Program-made: the position numbers and the translations under genes | In this document: positions 44,151 to 53,099 of the stretch, one piece after another | Position numbering within the stretch: position 1 is the first letter of the stretch | How the letters are laid out: each line of letters starts with the position of its first letter | NCBI RefSeq assembly: GCF_034321785.1 | Contig: NZ_JAXLPB010000003.1 | Coordinates: 62,001-126,000, forward strand | Length of the DNA: 64,000 bases | Reading direction: 5' to 3' | DNA from: Fulvimarina uroteuthidis | Lineage (GTDB): Bacteria > Pseudomonadota > Alphaproteobacteria > Rhizobiales > Rhizobiaceae | Notes under the pieces: model-generated | The model's database searches: none | What the model was told of the DNA's origin: nothing | The model's input: the letters and a program-made list of their open reading frames with translations, nothing else

Positions 44151-47100
44151 ATGACGGACACGACTGACCGACTGACGTTCATTCATCTGCGCAGCCACAG
44201 CGCGTTTTCGCTTCTCGAGGGCGCGCTGAAAATCGATCAGATCATCAAGTTCGCAGTTTCGGACAATGCGCCGGCCGTCGGCATCGCCGACACGAACAAT
44301 CTGTTCGGCGCGCTCGAATTTTCGGAAAAAGCGTCGAAGAGCGGATTGCAGCCGATCATCGGTTGCCAGCTCGACGTCGATTTCGAGGATGGCGAGAACG
44401 ACCGCGAGCGTGCGTCGCTGCCGCCGGCCTCCCTGGTGCTGATCGCCGCGTCTGAGGTCGGCTATGCCAATCTCGTCGAGATCGTCTCCAAGGCCTATCT
44501 CGGTCACGACGACAATGCGCGGCCGCATGTGAAGGCTGCATGGCTGGACGCGTTCTGCGAGGGCGTCATCGTTCTGACAGGCGGACCCTTGGGTCCTCTC
44601 GGCGTGGCGCTCGGTGCCGACCGCCACGCGATCGCGGAGGCGCGTCTGGTTCGGTTGAAGGCGATCTTCGGCGACCGACTATATGTCGAGCTGCAGCGCC
44701 AGTCCGGCTACAATCGGCGGATCGAGGCCGAGACGCTGCAGCTCGCCTATGCGCACGAACTGCCGATCGTCGCGACGAACGAGCCCTATTTCTATTGTCC
44801 GGAGGATTACGACGCGCACGACGCGCTTCTGGCGGTTGCATCGAACCGGCTCGTCAGCCACGAGGACCGTCGCCGCCTCACGCGCGATCACTGCCTGAAA
44901 TCCCAGGACGAGATGGCGGAACTCTTCGCCGATCTGCCCGAGGCGCTCGACAATACGCTGGAGATCGCCAGGCGCTGCAATTTCCGCCCGAAGCTCCGAC
45001 ATCCAATCCTGCCTCGCTTTGCCGGCGCCGACGCCGATCCGGCCGAAGCCATGAAGGTGGAGGCGGCCGAGCTTCGCCGCCAGGCGTTCGAGGGGCTGGA
45101 ACTGCGCATCGACAAGCTCGGCATTGCGCCGGGCCATACGGTCGAGGAATATCGCGAGCGGCTCGATTTCGAGCTGACCATCATCGAGCGGATGGAGTTT
45201 CCCGGCTACTTCCTGATCGTTGCGGACTTCATCAAATGGGCGAAGAACCAGGGCATTCCGGTCGGTCCAGGGCGAGGTTCGGGCGCCGGCTCGCTGGTCG
45301 CCTATTCGCTGACCATTACCGACCTCGACCCGCTCCGCTTCTCCCTGCTGTTCGAGCGCTTCCTCAATCCCGAGCGCGTATCGATGCCGGATTTCGACAT
45401 CGACTTCTGCCAGGATCGCCGCGAGGAGGTGATCCGCTACGTGCAGGAAAAGTACGGGCGCGAGCAGGTCGGCCAGATCATCACGTTCGGAACGCTGCAG
45501 GCGCGCGCCGTGCTGCGCGATGTCGGCCGCGTTCTCGAAATGTCGTACGGCCATGTCGACAAGCTCTGCAAGCTGGTGCCTGCCAATCCCGCCAATCCGG
45601 TCACGCTGGCGCAGGCGCTTGAGGAAGAGCCGCGGTTGAAGGAAGCGCGGGAAGAGGAGGAGATCGTCGATCGGTTGATCTCGATCGCGCTGAAGCTCGA
45701 GGGGCTCTATCGTCACGCCTCGACCCATGCGGCGGGCATCGTGATCGGCGACCGGCCCTTGCAGAAGCTCGTCCCGATGTATCGCGATCCGCGCTCGGAC
45801 ATGCCCGTCACCCAGTTCAACATGAAATGGGTCGAGCCGGCCGGCCTCGTCAAATTCGACTTTCTCGGCCTGAAGACCCTGACGACCCTGCAGACGGCGG
45901 TGTCCTTCATCGCCCGCAAGGGGGTCGAGATCGACCTGTCGGCGATCCCGCTCGACGACAAGCCGAGCTACGACATGCTGACGCGCGGCGAGACGGTCGG
46001 CGTCTTCCAGCTGGAATCGGTCGGCATGCGCAAGGCGCTGATCGGCATGCGCCCGGACGTGTTCGAGGACATCATCGCGCTGGTCGCGCTCTATCGGCCC
46101 GGCCCAATGGAGAACATCCCCACCTACAATGCGCGCAAGCACGGCGAGGAAGAAGCCGACTTCATCGACGACAAGATCGCGCCGATCCTGAAGGAGACGC
46201 AAGGCGTCATCATCTATCAGGAACAGGTGATGCAGATCGCACAGGTTCTTTCGGGATACTCGCTCGGCGAGGCCGACATGCTGCGCCGTGCGATGGGCAA
46301 GAAGATCCGCGCCGAGATGGACAAGCAGCGGGTTCGCTTCGTCGACGGCGCGGTGGAGCGCGGCGTCACCAAGAAGAAGGCGGACATGATCTTCGATCTG
46401 CTCGCCAAGTTCGCCAATTACGGCTTCAACAAGTCGCACGCCGCAGCCTACGCCCTCGTCGCCTACCAGACGGCCTATCTGAAGGCGAACCACCCGACGG
46501 AGTTCCTGGCCGCGTCGATGACGCTCGATGCCGGCAACACCGAAAAGCTCAATGATTTCCGCCTCGATGCCAAGCGCCTCGGGATCGAGGTGGTTCCGCC
46601 TTCGGTCCAGACCTCGTTCAAGAAGTTCGAGGTCGGCGACAAGCGCATCTTCTACGCGCTCGCCGCCATCAAGGGCGTCGGGGAGCACGCCGTCGATCAT
46701 ATCGTCGAGAGGCGGGGCGATGCGCCGTTCAGGTCGCTCGAGGATTTCTGCGGCCGCATCGATCCGAAGATCGTCAACAAGCGCACGTTCGAGTTCCTGA
46801 TCGCGGCCGGCGCCTGCGACTGCTTCGGCCACGAGCGTGCGGTGCTGATGGGCAATGTCGAGCGGATGATGGGCTATGCGGCGCGGATCGCCGAAAGCCG
46901 GACCTCCGGACAGGCCGATATCTTCGGCTCGCTCTCCTCCGAGCCCGAACCGCTGCGCCTTGCGCCTTCGGCGCTGTGGACCTCGTCCCAGAAACTGATG
47001 CGCGAATTCCAGGCGATCGGGTTCCACCTGTCGGCCCACCCGCTCGACGAGTACAAGGCGACGCTCAAGCGGCTGCGCGTGCAGTCGCATGCCGACGCGG

Positions 47101-47603
47101 TCGCGGCGGTCAAGCGCGGCGCGAGCGCGGTGCGCCTGGCCGGAACGGTCACCAGTCGGCAGGAGCGAAAGACCCGGTCGGGCGGCAAGATCGGCATCAT
47201 CCAGATGTCGGATGCGAGCGCCCAGTACGAGATCGTGCTGTTTTCCGAGGCGCTCTACGCGTTTCGCGATGCGCTCGAGCCGGGCGTCTCGGTGATCGTG
47301 ACGGCGCAGGCCGAGGAGCGGCCCGAGGGCGTCTCCTTCCGGGCGAGCAACGTCCAGTCCCTGGAAGACGAAGCGGTGCGGACCCAGAAGGCGCTGCGCA
47401 TTTTCGTGCGCGACGAGAGCCCCATCCAGGCCTTCCGATCCTATCTCGAAACGCGCGGCGACAGCGAGGTGTCGATCGTTCTTCTGCGGGACGATGGCGG
47501 CCGGGAGGTGGAGATCATGCTTCAGGACAAGTACCGGGTGTCGCCGCAGGTCGCGAGCGCGATCAAGGCGGCTCAGGGTGTCGTCGACGTGGAACTGGTC
47601 TGA
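44151..47603 (+). CDS. dnaE: DNA polymerase III subunit alpha
   Basis: The 1150-aa replicative polymerase starts with a PHP domain (FIHLRSHSAFSLLEGALK). The catalytic aspartates are in MPDFDIDFCQDRREEVI near residue 420, preceded by GPGRGSGAGSLVAYSL. The tandem helix-hairpin-helix and an OB domain follow near residues 870-1060. Length is normal for DnaE1. It starts 248 bases after the small peptide gene; a weak GC hairpin at 43935-43953 may separate the two transcripts. Confidence 0.97.
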   Translation: MTDTTDRLTFIHLRSHSAFSLLEGALKIDQIIKFAVSDNAPAVGIADTNNLFGALEFSEKASKSGLQPIIGCQLDVDFEDGENDRERASLPPASLVLIAASEVGYANLVEIVSKAYLGHDDNARPHVKAAWLDAFCEGVIVLTGGPLGPLGVALGADRHAIAEARLVRLKAIFGDRLYVELQRQSGYNRRIEAETLQLAYAHELPIVATNEPYFYCPEDYDAHDALLAVASNRLVSHEDRRRLTRDHCLKSQDEMAELFADLPEALDNTLEIARRCNFRPKLRHPILPRFAGADADPAEAMKVEAAELRRQAFEGLELRIDKLGIAPGHTVEEYRERLDFELTIIERMEFPGYFLIVADFIKWAKNQGIPVGPGRGSGAGSLVAYSLTITDLDPLRFSLLFERFLNPERVSMPDFDIDFCQDRREEVIRYVQEKYGREQVGQIITFGTLQARAVLRDVGRVLEMSYGHVDKLCKLVPANPANPVTLAQALEEEPRLKEAREEEEIVDRLISIALKLEGLYRHASTHAAGIVIGDRPLQKLVPMYRDPRSDMPVTQFNMKWVEPAGLVKFDFLGLKTLTTLQTAVSFIARKGVEIDLSAIPLDDKPSYDMLTRGETVGVFQLESVGMRKALIGMRPDVFEDIIALVALYRPGPMENIPTYNARKHGEEEADFIDDKIAPILKETQGVIIYQEQVMQIAQVLSGYSLGEADMLRRAMGKKIRAEMDKQRVRFVDGAVERGVTKKKADMIFDLLAKFANYGFNKSHAAAYALVAYQTAYLKANHPTEFLAASMTLDAGNTEKLNDFRLDAKRLGIEVVPPSVQTSFKKFEVGDKRIFYALAAIKGVGEHAVDHIVERRGDAPFRSLEDFCGRIDPKIVNKRTFEFLIAAGACDCFGHERAVLMGNVERMMGYAARIAESRTSGQADIFGSLSSEPEPLRLAPSALWTSSQKLMREFQAIGFHLSAHPLDEYKATLKRLRVQSHADAVAAVKRGASAVRLAGTVTSRQERKTRSGGKIGIIQMSDASAQYEIVLFSEALYAFRDALEPGVSVIVTAQAEERPEGVSFRASNVQSLEDEAVRTQKALRIFVRDESPIQAFRSYLETRGDSEVSIVLLRDDGGREVEIMLQDKYRVSPQVASAIKAAQGVVDVELV

Positions 47604-47763
47604 GCGCAGATCGTCGCGGACTTCGGGTGACGCGTACGGCTCGCCTGGTGCGGTGCGCGTGCGATGTTCACGCCGGGGGAGGGAGGCGAACGGATATCGC
47701 GCTTTCGCCTGGAGCGTCGGCCCGAAGTTCGGAACCGGTATTCGGAAAGCCCGATGCGTGAAA

Positions 47764-47818
47764 TCAAAGAGACGGCCAGAGCATTCCGCGTCCGAACAGG
47801 CACGGGATGCTTTGGCCG
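47764..47818 (-). terminator. Terminator of the dinB operon
   Basis: On the minus strand CGGCCAAAGCAT and ATGCTCTGGCCG form a 12-bp stem with one mismatch, followed by TCTCTTTGATTTC. It lies just past the dinB stop, between convergent dnaE and dinB. Confidence 0.55.
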
Positions 47819-47828
47819 GCAAGGCTCG

Positions 47829-49133
47829 TCAGGATCGGTGCGGGTCGGACTTGGGCGGCGTCGCGCGGTAGGTGAAGCCGGTTTCGATGGCGCCTTCGCC
47901 GAACCGGTTTCGCAACAGGTCGAGCGCGGCTTCCGCCTTGGCGCGCTTGGCAAAACCGGCATCGACGAGATCGTCGGGATCGGCCGTCGCCGCAGGAGCA
48001 AAGCCGGCGCAGCCGATACCGATCAGCCTGAACCGGGTGCCGTCCAGTTCGTTTTCGAGAAGGGCGCGTCCGCACGCGAAGATCCGGTCGGCGAGCCGTG
48101 TCGGATCGGCGAGCTTGCGCTGGCGCGTGCGCAACTTGAAGTCCGCGCTCTTCAGCTTCAGCGTGATGCCCGTCGCTGCGAGGTCGGTCGCTTTCAGACG
48201 GGCGGACACCTTTTCGCTGAGGCGCCTCAGGATCGGAACGAGCTCGTCCATGCGGTATAGATCGACGCTGAACGTCGTCTCGGCGGAGATGCTCTTGGCC
48301 TCGCCCCGCGGCTCGACGCTGCGCATGTCGATTCCGCGCGACAGGCGCGACAGCCGCGCGCCGGTCACGCCGTAGCGGCGCATCAGCTCGGCCTCTTCCA
48401 TCTCCTGCAACTGGCCGATCCTGGTCAGGCCGTCGGCTCTCAGCTTGCCGGCCATCGCATCGCCGACGCCCCAGATCGCGGTGATCGGGCGTATTTTCAG
48501 GAAGTCGTGGGTGTCCCGCCGCCCGATCACGGAAAACCCTCGCGGCTTTTCGAGGTCGGAGGCCATCTTGGCGAGAAACTTGTTGTGGGACAGTCCGATC
48601 GAAACGCTGACGCCGATCTCGCGCTCCACCCGCGAGGCCAGCTTGACGAGTGTCACGGCAGAGGGTTCGCCATGCAGCCGTTCGGTGCCCGCCAGATCCA
48701 TGAAGGCCTCGTCGATCGAAAGCGGCTCGACGAGGGGCGTCAGGTCCCGCATCATCTGGCGGACCTGCCGGCCGACGGCGGCATATTTCTCCATGGCGGG
48801 CCGCACGACGACGGCGTCCGGGCACAGCTTCAATGCCTTGAACATCGGCATGGCGGAGCGGACGCCGCGAATGCGGGCAATGTAGCAGCAGGTCGTGACG
48901 ACACCGCGCGTCCCGCCGCCGACGATGACCGGCTTGTCGGCAAGATGCGGCGCGTCGCGCTTTTCGATGCTGGCATAGAAGGCGTCGCAGTCGAGATGGG
49001 CAAGTTGCAGCCCGCCCAGTTCGGGATGGGCCGCAAGACGCGGACTGCCGCAGGCCGAACACCGCCTTTGGCCCGGGCTCCCGACATGGTGGCAGTCGCG
49101 GCACACGCTGAATGCCGGGGCACCGGCGACCAT
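47829..49133 (-). CDS. dinB: DNA polymerase IV with N-terminal zinc ribbon
   Basis: The 434-aa Y-family translesion polymerase has catalytic aspartates in HLDCDAFYASIEKRD and SIDEAFMD, and a complete little-finger domain. The first 35 residues carry Cys11, Cys14, Cys25 and Cys28 (CRDC, CSAC), a zinc ribbon seen in Hyphomicrobiales DinB but not in E. coli. The ATG at 49133 overlaps the stop of the HAD gene (TAATG). No LexA-type repeat was found before this operon. Confidence 0.94.
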   Translation of the reverse strand: MVAGAPAFSVCRDCHHVGSPGQRRCSACGSPRLAAHPELGGLQLAHLDCDAFYASIEKRDAPHLADKPVIVGGGTRGVVTTCCYIARIRGVRSAMPMFKALKLCPDAVVVRPAMEKYAAVGRQVRQMMRDLTPLVEPLSIDEAFMDLAGTERLHGEPSAVTLVKLASRVEREIGVSVSIGLSHNKFLAKMASDLEKPRGFSVIGRRDTHDFLKIRPITAIWGVGDAMAGKLRADGLTRIGQLQEMEEAELMRRYGVTGARLSRLSRGIDMRSVEPRGEAKSISAETTFSVDLYRMDELVPILRRLSEKVSARLKATDLAATGITLKLKSADFKLRTRQRKLADPTRLADRIFACGRALLENELDGTRFRLIGIGCAGFAPAATADPDDLVDAGFAKRAKAEAALDLLRNRFGEGAIETGFTYRATPPKSDPHRS

Positions 49134-49831
49134 TATCCGGGACGCCCCGTCGTCGTCGCCGCCGCATCCCGGCGCTTTGGGGCGTCGGCGAGGATCGCGC
49201 GCACGATTTGCTCCGCATCGGTCCAGTCCCGCGCCGCATGCGCGCCTTTCGGCAGCGCCGGCAGGTGAGGGCGGAAGCCGTGATGGGCCATTAGGTGAAC
49301 GAGATGGGCATGCGGGACGCTGCGCCTTACCGTTTCGAGATTGGGCGGCAGATCGTCGATGAAGACGATTGGTCCGTCCCATCGCCGGGCAAGTTCCGCG
49401 ACCACCCCGCCTTTGGAGCGCTCGGTGGCGATCATCGGATAGGCAAGACCGGCGCGATCGAGCGTCGCGCGCCGCTCGTCGTGATAATCCGGGTCCATCG
49501 CCGTGAGGAAGACGATATCGACGTCCGGATCGAGGGCGCTGAGCGCGGCCTGCACGCCCTCCGCTGGAGGCTGGCGGCTTGCCTGCTCGGCGTAGAGGCG
49601 CTGCATGAGACCATCGAGTTCGGCGGAGGCGAGGGCCGCGCCGGTCGCCTGCGAGCGCGCATTGCCGGTCAGCTTGTAGCTGTCGAAATGAAGCTCGATG
49701 CCGTTCTCGCGCAGAAGCGTCTGGAACGGGCCGATGAATTGCAGCACCACCTCGTCTATATCAAGCACGAGAAGGGCGTCGCGCCTGCGCTCGATGTCGG
49801 CGACCGGAACGCCGCGTGTTCTGGCCGTCAT
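49133..49831 (-). CDS. HAD-like hydrolase between DUF3572 gene and dinB
   Basis: The 232-aa protein shows HAD motifs: DIDEVV (nucleophile Asp pair, near residue 20), FLTAMD (motif II region) and FIDDLPPN (motif IV) near 175. A helical cap lies between. HAD proteins are phosphatases or related enzymes; substrate is unknown. The ATG at 49831 overlaps the DUF3572 stop (ATGA), and its own stop overlaps dinB, so the three genes are translationally coupled. Confidence 0.82.
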   Translation of the reverse strand: MTARTRGVPVADIERRRDALLVLDIDEVVLQFIGPFQTLLRENGIELHFDSYKLTGNARSQATGAALASAELDGLMQRLYAEQASRQPPAEGVQAALSALDPDVDIVFLTAMDPDYHDERRATLDRAGLAYPMIATERSKGGVVAELARRWDGPIVFIDDLPPNLETVRRSVPHAHLVHLMAHHGFRPHLPALPKGAHAARDWTDAEQIVRAILADAPKRRDAAATTTGRPG

Positions 49832-50130
49832 GCGCCGTACCATTCCTGCGGCTGGCCGCCCGGCAGGGCGCGCTGGGCAGCGGCGATCGTTTCGGGCGCG
49901 TGTCCGCACGCCTGCGAGAACGCCATCAGGGTCGGCTCATGGGCGGTCACGAATTCGAGGACGCCGGCCAGGAAACCCGGCTCGGACGCGGCCTTGCGCA
50001 CGTCTTCGGCCGACAGGCCGGTGATCGCGCAGAACCGTTCGAACAGGCGTTCGTCAGACGCGATGTATGTGAGCGCCTCGATCGCGATGGCCGCGGGGTC
50101 GAAGGCGGGAGACCGGTCGCTTACAACCAT
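49828..50130 (-). CDS. DUF3572 family protein
   Basis: The 100-aa protein is mostly helical and matches DUF3572 by its pattern (IAIEALTYIASDERLFERFCAITGL and FLAGVLEFVTAHEPTL). This family is usually encoded opposite divK in Hyphomicrobiales and has no known function. An AGGA site precedes the ATG at 50130. Confidence 0.88.
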   Translation of the reverse strand: MVVSDRSPAFDPAAIAIEALTYIASDERLFERFCAITGLSAEDVRKAASEPGFLAGVLEFVTAHEPTLMAFSQACGHAPETIAAAQRALPGGQPQEWYGA

Positions 50131-50254
50131 TCTTAAGGTCCTGTTACCCTTAACGAAAAGACGGGATTTGATTCCCAATTCTTCAACGAAATGCGCCTAC
50201 TGTTTTAACTCGATACCCAACATTCGGCCCTAGGTCGAGGCAGGAGAGACCCGG

Positions 50255-50632
50255 ATGGCGAAAACCGTGATGATCGTTGAAGACAACGAACTGAACATGA
50301 AGCTTTTTCGCGATCTGATCGAAGCTTACGGATATGAGACGGTGCGCACCCAGAGTGGGTTGAACGCCGTCGAACTCGCCCGTGAGCACAGGCCCGATCT
50401 GATTTTGATGGATATCCAGCTTCCCGAAATCTCCGGGCTCGACGTGACGCGGCAGCTGAAGGCCGATCCGGAACTGCAGAAGATCCCGGTGATCGCCGTG
50501 ACGGCGTTCGCCATGAAGGGGGACGAGGAGCGGATCCGCGAAGGCGGGTGCGAGGCCTACATTTCGAAGCCGATTTCGGTTCCGAAGTTCATCGAAACCA
50601 TACGATCCTTCCTTGGTGAAGGTCAGGAATAG
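50255..50632 (+). CDS. divK: Cell-cycle response regulator DivK
   Basis: The 125-aa single receiver domain has the phosphoacceptor Asp53 (LILMDIQLP), acidic pocket Glu9-Asp10 and the Lys of ISKPIS. It carries no output domain. In alphaproteobacteria DivK links the kinases PleC/DivJ to CtrA control of the cell cycle. AGGAGAGAC precedes the ATG. pleD follows after three bases. A TTAAC half-site lies in the upstream region at about 50152, but no full CtrA site was seen. Confidence 0.96.
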   Translation: MAKTVMIVEDNELNMKLFRDLIEAYGYETVRTQSGLNAVELAREHRPDLILMDIQLPEISGLDVTRQLKADPELQKIPVIAVTAFAMKGDEERIREGGCEAYISKPISVPKFIETIRSFLGEGQE

Positions 50633-50635
50633 ACG

Positions 50636-52000
50636 ATGAGTGGACGCATCCTGATTGTCGATGACAATCCCATCAACATCAGATTGCTGGAGGCGCGGCT
50701 TTCTGCCGAATATTTCGATGTCATCTCCGCGGCCAGCGCCGCGGAGGCGATCGCGATCTGCAAGTCCCAATCTCTGGATCTCGTGCTGAGCGACGTGATG
50801 ATGCCGGAGATGGACGGGTTCGAACTGTGCCGGAGGCTGAAGGCCGATCCGCAGACGACCCATCTTCCGGTCGTTCTGATCACCGCGCTCGACCAGCCGT
50901 CCGACCGGGTGAAGGGTCTGGAAGCGGGCGCAGACGATTTCCTCTCCAAGCCGGTGCGCGACCTGCCGCTGTTTTCGCGCGTCAGGAGCCTCACCCGCCT
51001 GAAGCAGATGATGGACGAGCTGCGTCGGCGCGCGGAGACCGCAAGCGACATCATGACGGCGGACGAGCAGGTGGACGCGCCCGTGCTTCGGCTGCCGCAG
51101 ATCGTCGTCGTGGGAAGCGACAAGCGGGCGAACGCAGCCGTCGGCAGGATGATGAGCGAGATCGGCCGGGTCACGTCCTACGAGGACCATGACGAAGCGC
51201 TGCAGGCGATCCAGAACCGGGACGTCGTCCTGTGCATCGTCGATCTGGCCGGCCCACCCGGCAAGGACCCGATGCGCTTTCTCGCACGCTGCCGCTCGAG
51301 CGAGGCGTCGCGCGCGCTTCCGCTGATCGGAATCACGGCGAGCGACGACGATCAGACGGCGGCCAAGGCGCTTGAACTCGGCGCGCACGACTATGTCCAG
51401 CGGCCGATCGATCTGAACGAACTGAATGCCCGGGCCCGCACCCAGCTCGCGCGCTATCGCTATGGCGAGACGCTGCGCATGACGGTGGAGCGGACGCTGG
51501 AGCTGGCCGTCATCGACGGCCTCACCGGGCTCCACAACCGGCGCTTTCTCGACGCGCACATGGGCCGGGCCGTGAGCGAGGCGGCCAAGCGCCAGGGCGC
51601 GTTCTCGCTGATGATCGCCGATATCGATCACTTCAAGCGGATCAACGACACGCATGGCCATGATGTCGGCGATGCCGTGCTGCAAGAATTTGCCCGCCGC
51701 CTGGAAATCAGCGTTCGCGCAAGCGATCTCGCCTGCCGGCTCGGCGGCGAGGAGTTTGCGGTTCTCCTGCCCAATGCGGACCAGCGCACGGCCGAGATCA
51801 CCGCGGAACGCTTCCGCAAATTTGTGGAAGCGACCGCGTTCGGCGTGCCGGGCGGTGCGGAGATCACGGTGACGGTCAGCATCGGGGTCGCGGTCTACCC
51901 GGCGAGCGGGGAAGATGCGACATCCCTGATGCGCGCCGCCGACACCGCCCTCTACAAGGCCAAGAACGAGGGGCGGAACCGCACGGCGATCGCCGCCTGA
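50636..52000 (+). CDS. pleD: Response regulator diguanylate cyclase PleD
   Basis: The 454-aa protein has two receiver domains and a GGDEF domain. Asp53 of the first receiver (VLSDVMMP) is the phosphorylation site; the second receiver lacks a normal acceptor region and serves as an adaptor. The cyclase motif is GGEEF near residue 378, with the RASD inhibitory I-site just upstream. It makes cyclic di-GMP at the pole to drive the motile-to-sessile switch. Adjacent to divK as in related species. Confidence 0.96.
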   Translation: MSGRILIVDDNPINIRLLEARLSAEYFDVISAASAAEAIAICKSQSLDLVLSDVMMPEMDGFELCRRLKADPQTTHLPVVLITALDQPSDRVKGLEAGADDFLSKPVRDLPLFSRVRSLTRLKQMMDELRRRAETASDIMTADEQVDAPVLRLPQIVVVGSDKRANAAVGRMMSEIGRVTSYEDHDEALQAIQNRDVVLCIVDLAGPPGKDPMRFLARCRSSEASRALPLIGITASDDDQTAAKALELGAHDYVQRPIDLNELNARARTQLARYRYGETLRMTVERTLELAVIDGLTGLHNRRFLDAHMGRAVSEAAKRQGAFSLMIADIDHFKRINDTHGHDVGDAVLQEFARRLEISVRASDLACRLGGEEFAVLLPNADQRTAEITAERFRKFVEATAFGVPGGAEITVTVSIGVAVYPASGEDATSLMRAADTALYKAKNEGRNRTAIAA

Positions 52001-52643
52001 ACGCCTTGTCGTCAGGGCGCCGGCTGCGAACCCGGTGTTAACCGTCTTGGGACAAAACCGGTTCAATTGCACCGAATATCGTTGCAAACGATTCACGTTT
52101 CAGCCAGTTTGGCATCGGGTTACCAACGTCCGTTCCGCGTGAAACGGCGTTCCGGATACCCCATGGAATGCTCAGGTCCGCCGCATCTCCTGGGTCCCGT
52201 GGGGCGGTCGGTCGGCCTTGTTCACATGACGGTGTCCTCGTGCCGTCGAACAAGTGCCGACCGGCCACTTGCCTCAAGCGCAGAGTGCCGGGCCGTTCGG
52301 GTTCCCCCAAATTCGATCCTCGTTTTTCCGACAGGAACAGGCTGCATCATGCGTCCGCACCGGGTTGCGCGCGTTTCCGGCGGCGCCGATACGCGTTCTT
52401 GATGGTCCGCGTCAGGCGAGGCGTTTCCCACGCCCTGTGCCTTGCCACGGCGCACAGCGCGCCTTCCGGGCCGCAAACGCAACAGCCCCAAGACCTCAGC
52501 GCCACGACATTCCGACGGGGCCGATGCCGGATCGTGCGCGCACTATGCGATGAACCTGCGTGACCGGGACCGACTGCCCGCCATCGGCGCCCTGGCCGCG
52601 CTTGCAGGAGACGGCGGAGCGCAACCAGCGACGGCACGCAAAC
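52001..52643. other. Gene-free region between pleD and rpmG
   Basis: Over about 640 bases several open frames exist on both strands, but none has a ribosome site or coding-like composition. No pleD terminator with a T tract was found. A palindrome ATCGTT-GCA-AACGAT stands at 52078-52092 and a CAAGTG/CACTTG hairpin near 52250. I see no recognisable gene. Confidence 0.4.
52078..52092. repeat. 15-bp palindrome, possible regulator site
   Basis: Perfect 6-bp arms ATCGTT/AACGAT flank the centre GCA in a lower-GC patch downstream of pleD. It has the form of a repressor operator, but no adjacent gene start explains it. Confidence 0.3.
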
Positions 52644-52672
52644 AAAAAACGCCGCTCCGAATGGGCGGCGTT
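52644..52672 (-). terminator. Terminator of rpmG
   Basis: On the minus strand AACGCCGC/GCGGCGTT form an 8-bp stem, followed by TTTTGTTTG. It lies about 45 bases past the rpmG stop. Confidence 0.75.
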
Positions 52673-52717
52673 CTCGATTGGTCCGTCGAACCTTGCCGAT
52701 GAATCACCGGCGGCTGG

Positions 52718-52885
52718 TTACTTGATCTTGGCTTCGCGGAAATCGACATGCTTGCGGGCCACGGGATCGTACTTCCGCTTGACCATCTTGTCGGTCATCG
52801 TGCGGCTGTTCTTGCGCGTCACGTAGAAGAAGCCGGTGTCGGCCGTCGAAAGAAGCTTGATCTTGATCGTGGTCGCCTTGGCCAT
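52718..52885 (-). CDS. rpmG: 50S ribosomal protein L33
   Basis: The 55-aa protein has the bacterial L33 pattern: MAKATTIKIKLLSTADTGFF, then YVTRKNSRTM and KYDPVARKHVDF. It lacks the zinc cysteines, so it is the zinc-free form. The gene is short but intact. It sits alone between rpoH and the gene-free region. Confidence 0.96.
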   Translation of the reverse strand: MAKATTIKIKLLSTADTGFFYVTRKNSRTMTDKMVKRKYDPVARKHVDFREAKIK

Positions 52886-53011
52886 CGTCTCATCCGTTTG
52901 TTCGTGTACGCCTCTGCGAAGGCCGGTGCGGCCGATCGCGGGGAGGGCGGTTCATCCTGTTGAAATTCGCATCAGCCGCGCAACGAAATGAAGCCTTGGC
53001 ACAAACGCGAA

Positions 53012-53037
53012 GCCGCCGACGCTTTCGACGCCGGCGG
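53012..53037 (-). terminator. Possible terminator of rpoH
   Basis: A GCCGCCG/CGGCGG inverted repeat lies about 60 bases beyond the rpoH stop, but only CTTCGCGTTTG follows on the minus strand, so it is a weak candidate. Confidence 0.3.
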
Positions 53038-53099
53038 ATTTTGACGGGACATTACTCACACCTCGTCCGAAGTCAAGAGATCCCGACGACCTGCTTGCC

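Noticed and set aside
50131..50254. CtrA full site upstream of divK
   Set aside because: TTAA sequences are present but separated by 13 bases rather than 7, so only half-sites can be supported.
52067..52563. Open frames of 90-131 codons on both strands between pleD and rpmG
   Set aside because: They lack ribosome sites, show random residue composition, and overlap one another on both strands.
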